From the NCBI GenBank assembly GCA_004194705.1, contig SADC01000386.1, positions 58,839 to 122,838 on the forward strand: a DNA stretch of 64,000 bases, in the 5' to 3' direction. The stretch's first letter is position 1. The number at the start of each line of letters is the position of its first letter. A program made the translations under genes and the position numbers. Shown in pieces: positions 30,438-42,339 of this stretch. Under the pieces are notes generated by a model. It had not been told where the DNA came from, did not search any database, and saw only the letters and a list, made by a program, of their open reading frames with translations. Origin of the DNA: Ditylenchus dipsaci (Eukaryota; Nematoda; Chromadorea; Rhabditida; Anguinidae).

Positions 30438-32044
30438 TACCTGGTGGACAAAAAGTCCTTGGACAACTTTTGAGCTCACTTTTTGAAATAAAAATTTCAT
30501 GATGAAAAAATTCCAAAAAATAGGTTTTGTAGCTCTGAATCTCTTCTTTCAAATGGCATATCGTCTTCAGCTTGACTATATTGGCTAAGTCACCATTTGG
30601 CTCCAAACACTTGTCTGGTCATTTTGAAAAGGTTACCAACGTTTTCATCACTTTAACTGGTCAACTGTTTCATTGAATTTTGAGCGTCACTAAACAATTT
30701 TATCACCTTGTTGTAGCGTAGCTCAAGAACTACAAAACACATATTACAGAATGATTTTTGAAAATTCGAGTGTTGAGATATGGCCTTTTGGAAAAAATCA
30801 ATTTCTTGAAAAAATGACCAAAATCCGAAAAATTGGCAAGAACTTTCATTTTGGTCAATTTTTCAAGAAATTGATTTTTCCAAAAGGCCATATCTCAACA
30901 CTCGAATTTTCAAAAATCATTCTGTAATATGTGTTTTGTAGTTCTTGAGCTATGCTACAACAAGGTGATAAAATTGTTTAGTGACGCTCAAAATTCAATG
31001 AAACAGTTGACCAGTTAAAGGGGCATGTTCGTGCGCGATGAAACACAATTTTCAAAAAAGAAAAGGCGCGAACCAGGCATGCCAGAGATTTGAAAAAGAT
31101 TTAAATTTTTTATATGAATTTTAAATTTCGTCAAACCCAGCAATTGTGTGTGCAGCGAAAGGCATTAGTACTCAACGTAACCCCAATCATTCAGCCGGGT
31201 CAGGTCCCGAGGTTGGAACTGAGCTGGACCTCTTCGAAGTGTCTCGTGCTCTGAGTTTTGGATTCGCTGAGCCTTTGGTTCGGTCGTTGGTTTATGTAAC
31301 CCAACTGCTTCCTGTTGGTTATCCCTCGATTTCTGTTCAGGTAACCGAAATCGAAAATCTTGTTTACCTGACAGATCTACAAAAGAGCGAGAAAATTCGA
31401 GAAGAGTTGGCATGAAAAATTGGATTATTACTTGTTCCTCCCTGTTCGCTATACAGAGTGTGCAGCCACGCACAGATAGAACGCCGAACCAAAGGCAAAT
31501 CTAAAACTCGACAGAAAACTGAAATCGAGGGATAACCAACCGGCAGCAGTTACACGAACAAACAACCGAACAAAGGTTCGGCGAATTCAAAACTCAGAGC
31601 ACGAGACACTCCGAAGAGGTCCAGCTCAATTTCAACTCGGGACACAACTCGGCTGAATGGTGGTGGTTAAGTTGAGTACTCATGCCTTTCGCTGCACACA
31701 CAATTGCTGGGTTTGACGAAATTCAAAATTCATATACAAAATTAAATCTTTTTCAAATCTCTGGCACGCCTGGTTCGCGCCTTTTCTATTTTAAAAATGT
31801 GTTCATCACGCACGAACATGCCCCTTTAAAGTGATGAAAACGTTGGTAACCTTTTCAAAATGACCAGACAAGTGTTTGGAGCCAAATGGTGACTTAGCCA
31901 ATATAGTCAAGCTGAAGACGATATGCCATTTGAAAGAAGAGATTCAGAGCTACAAAACCTATTTTTGGAATTTTTTCATCATGAAATTTTTTATTTCAAA
32001 AAGTGAGCTCAAAAGTTGTCCAAGGACTTTTTGTCCACCAGGTA
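30438..32044. mobile_element. Foldback element interrupted by a TTAA-type MITE
   Basis: The outer arms are inverted copies (TACCTGGTGGACAAAAAGTC at the left, its complement at the right), including a CCAAATGGTGACTTAGCCAA segment. The inner left part folds again around 30845 (CTCAAGAACTACAAAACACA mirrored). An 807-bp element interrupts the right arm. Partial relatives lie near 26.9 and 54.55-54.83 kb. Confidence 0.7.
31019..31825. mobile_element. Kolobok-like MITE with TTAA target duplication, nested
   Basis: Ends AGGGGCATGTTCGTGCGCGA and complement, with TTAA on both sides (31015-31018, 31826-31829). Removing it joins CAGTTAAAGTGATGAAAACG, which is exactly the mirror of the left arm of the host foldback. 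The arms extend some 300 bp. TTAA duplications fit Kolobok or piggyBac; the AGGGG tip favours Kolobok. Confidence 0.75.
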
Positions 32045-32466
32045 CTTCTTATGATTGATGTCAAAACAGACAAAAAAGCTAGAATAAAGCTGTGTTTCAA
32101 ACTTTTTGGCTGTTTTTTGTAGTTGGGCTGTTTTTAATGGTCTGCTTTTCAGTGATCTATTACTTGGAGCAAAATTCACCGAAAACGACCACATTTACAT
32201 TTGTTTGAAAATATCTGCTCTTGTTCTAGTTGATATTTCGATTGATAAGTTAAAAGTAAGGGCCTTTAAGTTAGCTGTTTGTGACCTAGTTCAATTAGAA
32301 GAGCTGAAAATCAAAAAAATCGAGCTGTTACTCTTACTTGACTTGACCATTTGATAGGTGCGACGAAGCACATAATACTTTGTATATTCACATAACTTTG
32401 TATATTCGCCGTTTTTTGGCTAAAAATTACAATCCAAAAGAGGAGAGTCTGGAAATTTTTTCAATA
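32045..32466. other. Unassigned sequence
   Basis: A short frame at 32106-32354 is leucine-rich (LAVCDLVQLEELKIKKIELL) and might be an LRR exon remnant, but no flanking splice pattern or partner exon was found. Confidence 0.3.
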
Positions 32467-32622
32467 CAGTCGAGTCTCGATTTAACGATCACCCGATTTA
32501 ACGATCACCTGGATCGGTCCTTCAATAATAAATTCCGTCAAATTAGCCTCGATTCAACGATCACTCTCGATTTAACGATCACCTGGTCGGTCCAGGGTGA
32601 TCGTTAAATCGAGACTCGACTG
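32467..32622. mobile_element. Pogo-type foldback MITE, TA target site
   Basis: CAGTCGAGTCTCGATTTAAC with TA flanks and its complement at the right. The word AACGATCAC is repeated twice near the left tip and again, mirrored, at the right. Confidence 0.8.
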
Positions 32623-33596
32623 TACCAATCATGCCATAACACTCTATCTGAATCATCAACAAATTCAACAAAACTAATGAATATAAATTTCAACAAATTG
32701 TTGGTTGTCGAGTATGTTCGAAGCTAAAAGAGTTGAAAATCGAAGATGAAAGTCAAAGTAAGTCGAAGTAAAAGATCAAAACCAGCCGACCAAGGTCGAA
32801 TGATAGTTTGTTCTTTGACTTTCTTCCATTTTCATCTATGGCTTTCAACTGTCTCAGTGTCGAACATCCTCGACAACCAACATTTACTTGTATTTTTTTA
32901 AATTTGTTGATGATTCAGCTAAAGTGTTATGGGCGTATTTTTTTTTCACATTTTTGAAACTTTTTTGAATTATTTGTGTCTTAATAGTATCGTAATTGTT
33001 GTGTAAAAAGGTTAGGCAAAATAGAACAGTTTTTGGCTAACAACACTATTACAAAACATATGGTTATACTGATTTTTTAATCAAAAACTAAAAATTTCGT
33101 TTGGTGGAAAAGAAGCCGTAGCCAAACTTTGATTGAAAACTTGCTGGCACATTCTTCGCGTTTAATTGCTCAACTACAACTTTTTCTTCTTTTCTGCAAC
33201 ATTTGCTCGCTGCTGGTGGCTTTTTGTTGCCCACTTGCGAGGTCATTATCACCAGAAAAACCTTAGAAATTCAGTGAAATTCTGTTAAAAATGGGAGTAA
33301 AATTTTGTTGAAAAATGGATAGGCGGCTTCAAAGACTAGCCACTTTTACAGAAAGATAGATATAATAAATTTTTTCAACACCGATCGAAAGCTTAGACAA
33401 ATGGTTACATTTGTATATAAAAATTGTAAAGACTCAGTTTTTTTTACAGGTACTAAGGGAGATATGGATGAAAGTTTCATCAACCTCTAAAAGCATAATT
33501 AAAACCAAAACTAACTAAATACATCATTTTAGATGTACAATGAAAAAAGTGAAAACTTAGAAAGATAAAGCTGGGAATGAGCTTGCGATTGATTTA
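32623..33596. other. Unassigned sequence
   Basis: Contains a short inverted pair (GATTCATCAACAAATTCAAC near 32650; its mirror near 32900) with CGAAGTAAAAG-like degenerate repeats between, consistent with another foldback. No gene recognised. Confidence 0.4.
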
Positions 33597-33832
33597 CCGT
33601 ATAACCTCTATTAAACGGGTACTCCTACAGTTAACGTTTTTTAATTTGCTTGCTTTTTTAACCCAATATTGTTTATTTTTCGAAACATACGACCACTCAT
33701 TTGCAGAGCTTCACAAACTCTACAAAATGAGTGGTCGTCCATTTCGAAAAATAAACAATATTGGGGTTAAAATGCAAAGCAAATTTGAAAAACGTTAACT
33801 GTAAGAGTGCCCGTTTAATAGAGGTTATACGG
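33597..33832. mobile_element. CCGTA-tip foldback MITE, TA target site
   Basis: Ends CCGTATAACCTCTATTAAAC and complement, TA on each side, centre GACCACTCATTTGCAGAGC mirrored. It is the uninterrupted equivalent of the element at 3835-4387. Confidence 0.8.
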
Positions 33833-35315
33833 TAATATTTTTATGATCAAAAATCAAAAAATTAATTAAAAAAATGAAAACTTGGGATTTAACAATTATC
33901 GTTTTGTCTCGACACGAACTAATAATTCAAATTGAAATTGAACTTGCAGATGACAGTGCTTTGTCATCGAATAAAAAACTCACATTTATGTAAGTTTTCA
34001 GGAAACACAATTAAGTGAATTGAAAAAAATTTAATTGAATTTTTGCAGATAAAGTTATTGCCATAAGCTATATTAGACAAAACATATCTTGACCAGAGCC
34101 ATGGCTGCGTAAAAAATAAAAAAAAAGTAGCTTCCAGAAAGATGATTTGCAATAGAAGAAGCAGTGGGTTGTTGCCAGGTGATGGTAAACCATTTGAACC
34201 TGGTGGAATAGCTACAGAAACAGGGTGTGCAACAGGAACACCATTCGCAATCATGTAGTTAAAGTTTCTGACATTCTTCTGTGAAGGATTTATTTGTGCG
34301 TATCAAATACCTGAAAATTTTGTTTTTTAATTGGTGAATAAACAGCCTGCAGCGAAATTTTCAGGGATTGATTTGCTTACAAAAATTCATTTTCAAAAAT
34401 CAACTGCGGCCTTTTTATAGTTAGATAGCCGGTACAAATGCATTTAGTTTGCCATTAAATAGGCTATTTTTGATTATCAAACATTAAAAAGGAAAGATTT
34501 TCACAAAAAAATGAAAGGCACGTCATTTTTAACCATTGCTTTTTACTGTGAATTTCTGTTTTTGAAAAATCATGAAAAACGATAAATTTTACGTTTCCAC
34601 ACATTTTAAAACTTCCACAGGAAATATACAGCTCAAGGTCTGGGAAATTGTTGACTTTGTCAGGTTGAATCTTCCGAGACTGTCTAGCTGAATTTTCACC
34701 ACCATTTGACGGTTTGAGTAAAGGGATGACGAATTTTTTTATTAACGTCAGTGTCAGAAGCGTGCAAAAAATAAAAATCACAAAGAAAATTTAAAAAAAA
34801 TTTAAACTGTTTATTCGGACAAAGTGGAATTTTCTTTTAAAAAAATAGTACTTTTCCTCTTTTTAAGCACTAATAATGAAGTTGCTATCAAAAAACTCTT
34901 TCAAAAGCGCAGAATAAAATGCCAATGAAAGAGGCTATCTAACAAGAAAAAGATTGACACTTTAAATTTGAAAATTAAAATTTTTTGAGCAAATCAAATC
35001 CCTGAAAAAATTGCCGCAACCTGTAATTGTGCGCCACTATTTTTCAAATTCATGTTTTTCTGCATGACAGGTCTATTTAGAAGAGTAAAATGTGAAAATT
35101 TAGTTAACATACGAAAACAGATCATAAGCATTTGATGTAGCATCAAATTTGCAGCGTTTTGTGCAATCTTTTGAAATCTGTTTGCTTTTACAGAGCATCT
35201 TACTAAAAGCAAATATTAGTAGAAAATAAATGTGAAATTCTATATGGGGAACTTCGGTAGTGGGTGTATTGAAAACAGCTTTATTTTACGTTTTTCTTAT
35301 TCTGGATAGAATTTA
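33833..35315. other. No gene recognised
   Basis: AT-rich. Minus-strand frames at 33964-34254 and 34464-34781 lack family signatures and were not accepted as genes. Confidence 0.4.
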
Positions 35316-35555
35316 CCGTATATTCTCTATTAGAAGGCCGGGCCTTCTATTTTTCAACCCTAAAAGTCGGAAAAAAATTTGGATAGATTTTGAGATTTTG
35401 CGTGCTCAACCAAAATTTAAAAAGTGGAATCAGGTAAGCTCGTGCTAACTAAGAAAACGCAAAAACAGATTTGCGAAATTCTTTTTCTAGGCTGATATAT
35501 AGGTCCTCAAGGGAGGCCTTCTATTAGAGAGGGGCCTTCTAATAGAAATATACGG
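35316..35555. mobile_element. CCGTA-tip foldback MITE, TA target site
   Basis: CCGTATATTCTCTATTAGAA with TA flanks. The word GGCCTTC is mirrored at once and repeated in the right end (GAGGCCTTCTATTAGAGA, GGGGCCTTCTAATAGAAA). The interior carries the GCTCAACCAAAATTTAAAAA segment shared with 11.7, 42.4 and 42.95 kb. Confidence 0.75.
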
Positions 35556-35794
35556 TAGGCCAAATTACACTTAAACCTCCAGCTGAGTTAATGTTGGGTG
35601 ACCAAGGCGAAATTTCTTAAAATTTCTAACCAAGAATATTTTCACGTGAAATTATTTAAAAGTGCAAATAAAATTTTTAGAGGCTGTTGCCATAAATACT
35701 ACCATCCAGTGCTGGGGGTGTACGGGGTGTGTCAAAAAAACTTGACCATCTTGAAAAGTAGGCGGATTCAAGGAATATTATCTCTCAAAAAATA

Positions 35795-36100
35795 GATTGT
35801 CGAGGCCTTGATATTTTCGAGGCCTCGACTCGAAGACTCGAACGATTCGAAAATTTTCAAGGCTTGACTCAAACCGAAACTCGAAAATTTTCAGTTTTCG
35901 ATTCTAAAACTCGAAATTGAGGCCTATAAACTCAAAAAAATGACTAGAATTTTTTTCGAGGCCTCGAAACTCGAAGAAGGACTCAAATTTTTTTTCGAGG
36001 CTTGAGACTCCAAAAAAAGTACTCGAAACTCAAAAATGTTCGAGTTTTCGAGTCCAATACTCGAAATCGAGGCTTGGACTCGACAACCTACTCAAAAATC
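35795..36100. repeat. Degenerate CTCGAA/TTTTCGAG array
   Basis: Many imperfect copies of GGCCTCGA, ACTCGAA and TTTTCGAG, with GATTGTCGAGGCC at the left and GGACTCGACAACC at the right, so it may be a foldback with a satellite-like interior, similar in style to 13062-13749. Confidence 0.55.
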
Positions 36101-36239
36101 TGCGACTTCGCTTAACATTATAGATAAAACCCGTGACAAACGTGAACATTAACATAAGCAAAAATTATTACGATATCATTTACAAATTTGAAGGGTTCAA
36201 ATGTGGTCATATTTTTTTGACACACTCTGCAGTCATATA

Positions 36240-36860
36240 TGCGCTGTTCCCGAGAAAGCACCGACGCCGGAGCCGGGGGTAAAAAGCTAAGCGCCGTTGT
36301 CTCCGCCGCTGTCGGCATTTAAAAATTTGGTGGTAAGAAGAATATAAGAACAATACTGGTTGTGACTTTGTAATCAAAAGTATTTAAATGTACATACATG
36401 CATTTGCTATCAGCTTCGCCGGCAGTTGATTCAACACAGACACTATTTTTAATCCTAAAAACTATTTTAAATAAATTTTTATAATTCGACTGCACAATTA
36501 TACGCAAATTTCACAATTTTTTCTTACTTTTTCATTTAAGGATACAAGTTCGAGATTATAACTGTTATCCTTAGACAGGCTTCTGTATTTTGTTTTAGAA
36601 CAGTTTTGAACGTTAAATCTGTATTTAAATGTTCTTTATTTTAATAAAATGGGTGACACTTCCGAATGCGATCAAGGCAACTCAGTCACATCCAGGGCCG
36701 GTGGGTGGTGTCATAGTGGCAATTACACCCCCGCCCCGGGCCGCAGGCAGTCCCGAAGGAGCAAAAATAAAACCCCACCCCCCGTCTTTACTACTACGTC
36801 AACCACAACCCCCCCCCCCCCCACCCCCTCCCTGGCCGGAAAAAATTATCGAAATAGGTT
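36240..36860. other. GC-rich patch and C-rich tract
   Basis: 36240-36312 resembles the GC-rich foldback interiors (CACCGACGCCGGAGCC). At 36725-36835 there are C-rich runs that give proline-rich open frames with no other support for coding. Confidence 0.45.
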
Positions 36861-36871
36861 AATTACTAGTA

Positions 36872-37706
36872 GGGTGGCGAACGAGTAATTTAACTGAGTA
36901 ATTACTAGCTTATTACTGCTAATTAATTCGATTATGGACCGGCAACGACAAATCGGACAAATACTTTTTTGAACTGCCGAAAAAATATAGGGAAGATCTC
37001 AGTGAGAGATCAGAGTTTTCAGTTCGAATATTTTGTTTAGTGGTACGGTTGTCTGTCTCGTATTTTATCGCTCGCTTTTATTGTTATTCATTCTCTCTGT
37101 AATTCGTTTCTTTCAGTTTCAAAATGTCTTCGCGATTTAAGCCGCTCTCTGGTGCTGGACGTACTTCAATAGCGTGGAGGAAAAGATGGAAAGGGGGAAA
37201 ACAGTCATTGTTGAATATCGTCGGTCTGCCATGCAATATATGTATGCAATATATATGCAATATATACGAATACTCAGAGAATGGAGAGGCCCTTGGAGCT
37301 AATTTTATTTGCAGTTTATAGATCAGGTAATTAGCGATTAATTTAGAACTGCAACAAAGTCGGTGCCAAAGCAAGGAATTTTGATCTACGCAAAGCTAAA
37401 GAACAGCACGTAGCGAATGAATCGCCTCTGAAAGAAGATCGCCAAGTTCAGAAAGCGCTGTTGTGTCGTCACAAGCAAGTTAACCGTCATTGAAGAACTG
37501 AATTCAAAGCACTCCGAAGGAAAAACAAGATGCAATTGACACATTGTTAACACATAGTTTGATTTACTAAGCCCTGTCGCCACCTGCCATTTTTAGCAGT
37601 AAGTATTCAGCATACCTTCGAGTAATTTACGAGTAATTACTCTGTTAATTACTCCAAAAGTATTTTCCGGTAAAGTCAATCTCAACCCTAATTACTAACC
37701 CACCCT
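36872..37706. mobile_element. Possible hAT-like relic
   Basis: AGGGTGGCGAACGAGTAATT at the left and the complement of AGGGTGGGTTAGTAATTAG at the right resemble hAT tips, with GAGTAATTAC words near each. No clean 8-bp duplication is visible. A lysine/arginine-rich frame at 37345-37500 (KARNFDLRKAKEQHVANES) could be a coding remnant, but is unassigned. Confidence 0.3.
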
Positions 37707-39002
37707 TGAAAAAGTTGAAGTTCGGGCTGGTCACATGACAGTCAAGTTTTGTTGAAGTTGAACTTGATAACCGCGGAAAAAATTCATGTTTTTGACATTT
37801 TTGTGTTTTTCCCGAGGCAAGCCATTTTTCTATTAAAAGTCATTTTAAAATTTTAAATCATACTTTTCGACGCATGGCAGTGCTTTTTCATAGTCTAAAC
37901 TTTTTAAATGGTTAACAATCCTAGAAGAATATTTTGTTAATTTTGATATTTTATAAATCTTTTCACTAGCATTACGCGCCATTGAAAATCATAGCGGTAT
38001 GTCTCTCTATATACGCTCACCTGCCTGGGAGCATTGCAAAGGGCTGTAAGTAGGCAAACAATTCAATTTCATGTTCAGCAATCTGGCAGGTGCTAAGGCA
38101 GCTCTTTTATCGTTGTTAAGTGGCATCAAGACCCTTCATTTCACAAAAATTGCATGATTATAAATTATAAACAAAATACTTGCAAGTTTGTTCCACAATT
38201 TTCAAAAATTCGTCTTCAGAAAGCAACGATTTGGAATCATTCTTGAAAACAAGAGTTTCAATCATTTAAGTACTTAATTTTTACCTGTTCCTGGCCGAGG
38301 ATTAAAGTTCAAGCATGTATTTCATGCATTTTTCGACCTCAGCCGTATAATCGAAAAAAAACTTTGAAGTTTTCGCAATCAGACTAAAAAACACAAGGAA
38401 ATAGTAGAGAGCAGCCATTTCTAATATGAAAATTATTGTCAACTATGAAGAAACAGCAATATTAACTCATATAAATGGTGATAATTTAGTGATTCAACTA
38501 TTAGCATAGTTAGCCTTTTATATTTCAATGCACAAAGATGAAAAAAATTCGCTTGTGCTAAAGCAATTACAATAGTAAAAAGATATTTATCTCGACAGAT
38601 CGAAGAACAAGCGAAGCCTTTTTCAATACTTTATCAATCATCTACCACACAACTAGACAATATTAATGTAAAAAAATTCGAAAAAATTTCTCTAACAATC
38701 CTGTGCTCATATGACCGCAGATATTAGAGATCCAATTTAAAAGACCGTAGTTTTAGACGCAGCGGATTTTTTGATTTTTGAATCGGTGGGGAATTTTTTT
38801 TTACTAGAAAATTTTTTTTGCTTGCATTTGAAATTTTACAGAGTTTTAAACCATTGGCAAATGCTTGACTTTGCCAATCTGACGAGTTAGCCATTTTTAA
38901 TTGTACTATAACTATCTAATGTCGGTTTGAGATTTTCTTGGGATAAGACATGAAATTTTAGTTTTTTAATTAAAGTACTCAACTTTCTTTTTTTTGATTT
39001 GT
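37707..39002. other. No gene recognised
   Basis: AT-rich, without clear inverted repeats or coding signal. Confidence 0.45.
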
Positions 39003-39010
39003 ACTTTTCG

Positions 39011-41051
39011 CATGGTTCGCAAAAAAAAGCAAATTTGCTGAAATGCAGCAAAAATAATTGGGGTGTGTGTTTATTGAAAACAGCAAAGTTGCAGCACAAA
39101 TGCAGCAAAGATTTTGCTGCATTTCAGCAAAATTTTGCTGTATTTCTTTGTCTCCCACATATACGCGTTTTGCATTTTTCAACTATATTTTTTTGGGTTT
39201 TTTTCTGTCTGGAATCAAAAAATGTGAAAACCAGTATAAGAGGAATACCTAGCTTCATGCAGCCCCTTAGAAGTCACTCTTAAAGTGGAGGTAGGGATTT
39301 TGGTAAAGGGACGTTTCAGCACTTTTTTTCAAATGAAATAAAATTCAATGAAATAATCAAAATCTACCTGGATGCATTCCATAACTTTCACTCCATTTTT
39401 CATGTTTTATTTTCAAGTTTGTATGAAAATAATGCTCATTCTCATGTCTATCCAACAAGAGGGACTGCTGGGTACCCAAACCTGGATCCCACCTGGGTAC
39501 ACTTCCCGTGTACAGGATGGTCTGAAAAAATTCAAAAATCATAAAATGTTTAAGTTTGAATTTTATTTGTCTGCAACTCATTACATATGGTTTTAAATGG
39601 AAATGAATTTTGTGTTTCGCATTGAAGAGCTCACAGATAGCTTAAATTCTGTCACCGATTTTTCTGTGTAAATCAATGGTGCAAGAAGCTACATACGCGA
39701 AATTTTCAATATTTTCCGAATCTTTTTGGACTACTCTGTACTACTCCACCTCGCTACCTCTTTTCTGCGGAGCTCTATCCTGTGTACTCCCCCACCTGGG
39801 TACCACCATTTGAGTACTACCTCATAGGTATTCCCCTCCTAGTACTCCCCATATTGGTATCCCTCAACTGAGTAACACCACCTGGGTACCCCCGCCTGGG
39901 TCCACCAACTACTCAACTATGAGGATCGGGCCACCTGAGTATTGATCGTGAGTGATGGTATAAACTTATAATGTTTTTTAGATTTTTGTTATTTAGTTTG
40001 GCGACCCACATCATTTTTCGTTTGATAGACCACACTTACGTCAACCTAGAAGCCTTTAGGCTCAAGAGGTGGCTGAAAAGTTCTGAATCCCTTCTTCGTC
40101 CTCGCTGTCATCCTTCTGATCTGTCATTATCTTCTACTTTTGTTCGTGTTTTAAAATCAGAGTTGCACGGGGAATGAAGTATAAATGTTTTCACATTCAA
40201 ATAACTATAAAAAAGTTGTAGCTTCCGAAGGTTTGACCAAGAGAAAGAGAGTATGTACGACGGAATAGGATGGCCCTACACTGGACATTTTTAAATTTTA
40301 GTTCTAACTAAATTTCAATCTTCAACTATATTATAGCGTAGATATCAGCCATAGCCTAGAATCAGGGCTACACATTGGTAAAAAAATGTATAATGTAAAG
40401 AAAATACAGAACATATCAATCAAGGAAAACCCCAAAATGAGGTAGCTAATTCAGGTAGGCTTCAGCCTTCAAACTCAGCTATCATAGTTATTTAACCATG
40501 CGCTGATAGTCTTGTCGGATAGACATGAGAATGAGCATTATTTTCATGCCAAACTTGAAATAAAACTGAAAAATGGAGTGAAAGATATGGAATGCATCCA
40601 GGTAGATTTGAACCTGTGACCTAGCGATGCTTATATGAAAATCCCGGTGCGTGAACGTTTCAGCACTTTTTTTCAAATGAAAAAAGTGCTGAAAGGCAAT
40701 AGTGATTTTTTTGAAAAAAAATTGCCTTGGTCACCCCTGTTGTTTTGAAACCTGCTTATTGGCGGTTTATTTAAGAGTTTTAAGGAGTGACTTCTAGGGC
40801 TGCATGAAGCCTAGGTATCCTCTTATACTGGTTGTTCATACAATTTTTGACTCCAGACAGAAAAAAACCCAAAAATATAGTTGAAAAAATGCAAAACGCG
40901 TAATATGTGGGAGACAAAGAAATACAGCAAAATTTTGCTGAAATGCAGCAAAATCTTTGCTGCATTTGTGCTGCAACTTTGCTGTTTTCAATAAACACAC
41001 AACCCCATTATTTTGCTGCATTTCAGCAAATTTGCTGTTTTGCGAACCATG
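39011..41051. mobile_element. 2-kb foldback element with 8-bp direct repeat
   Basis: Tips CATGGTTCGCAAAA at both ends, flanked by ACTTTTCG on each side (39003-39010, 41052-41059). The arms run about 450 bp, with a GCAGCAAAA/TTTGCTGCATTT repeat region and an inner pair holding ACCTGGATGCATTCCATA. The unique centre (about 39470-40500) includes CACCTGGGTACC-like degenerate repeats near 39780-39920. No transposase was found. The 8-bp duplication fits hAT-like or Merlin-like insertion. Confidence 0.75.
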
Positions 41052-41059
41052 ACTTTTCG

Positions 41060-42339
41060 GGAAACTTTTTCATTTTGAGTTTTCACGCCGATATTCTCTT
41101 TTTTGACGCTCAAAAATCAAAAGCAGTAGATAAAGTAGCATTTTGACAAAAAAACGACCGAATTGTACTTTTAGCCAAGTGTACTTTTTAAAAAATTTTA
41201 ATCACGTTTCCTGTTTCAAATAAAAATAAAAAAAAGTTGGAAAAGTATTTGTTGAATATTCTTGAATAAAAAGTGTCTCCCGCCAATTAAAATTTTCGTA
41301 AATGCCGTCGTCTCAAAAAAGCATGCTTTTTTAAAGAGTTAATTTTTTGTATTTTAACCTGGATCACACCCCTCACCCTCCGTTTACTAGAGTCTGATAG
41401 AGATTTCTGGGTATGATAATGGCTTCAGAAGTTACGCACTTGGAAATTTGACATTGCTTCAAGACTTCAAGGTTTGAGACGCACTAGTATATCTTTCGAC
41501 TCACAAAAGAACCTTTTTAGGTGTTACATGGGATTATCATCACACGGGAATTTTTTCTCACCAATTTCCCACATTCATAGTGTAGGTAAAGAATCTCATC
41601 AGATAGCCCACATGTCTCATAAATATTGAAACTCAGGACCCTTGACGTTACCGAAAAACCATGATAGGGCCGAAAAACCATGATAACGCTATTTGCTGGC
41701 AACATTAGATCAGATGTGTTTGACGAAATTCCAAATTTGAATTCAACGGGTTAAGTCATTGTGAATGCTGTGTGTTATTAAAAGTAGCAGGAAGAAGATC
41801 CTTTTTGAATACCTAGGACAGGTAGCAATAATCAGCGACTAAAACCGAGGATAACTTGTACTCCGCGGGTTTAAAAAGCAATAATAGCCGATAAAATTCT
41901 CCACGGCTGCAGATATTATTCGGGATTATTCTCTGGATCGGTAACTGTAATCGAAATATCCGCTAATTCATCCGAGTAAACAATTAAAGCTAAATTATAC
42001 CTAAATATTATAAAGGGTTGAATTTCACTTCTTTCGCGTGGTATTATGGTTTGGCTAGAGTATTGAATACACCACTAAAAAAATTTAATTTTGGAAACAC
42101 TTGGTGAGCTTCTACGCATTTTAATGAAGAGTATTGCTCGATTAAAAAAAATAACTCATTTTAATTGGCTTCCCACTAATATTTGGTTAAAATATTTCGG
42201 CGATAATTTAAAAAAAAATTCTTAAATTTTTTAAATTTCAGGTCCTGATTTTCAAGTTATATTTAGAAGACCTGAGAGACTATCGGATGAGATTGTTTAC
42301 TTACACTATAAATGTCTTACACTATAAACTTACACTATA
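41060..42339. other. No gene recognised
   Basis: AT-rich. Two CCGAAAAACCATGATA words near 41650 match the arm of the foldback at 9588-10076. Confidence 0.4.

Noticed and set aside
30415..32058. Two nearly identical frames starting MEPNGDLANIVKLKTICH in opposite orientations
   Set aside because: They are the mirrored arms of a foldback element, not a duplicated gene.
36629..36888. Proline-rich open frames
   Set aside because: They arise from C-rich tracts; two overlapping frames are equally open and there is no splice or domain signal.
40590..40660. B-box-like GGTTCAAATCTACC suggesting a tRNA
   Set aside because: No A box or cloverleaf upstream, and the sequence belongs to the arm of the 2-kb foldback.
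38979..41146. Several overlapping frames rich in Cys/Ala/Gln
   Set aside because: They translate the GCAGCAAAA repeat of the foldback arms in both orientations.
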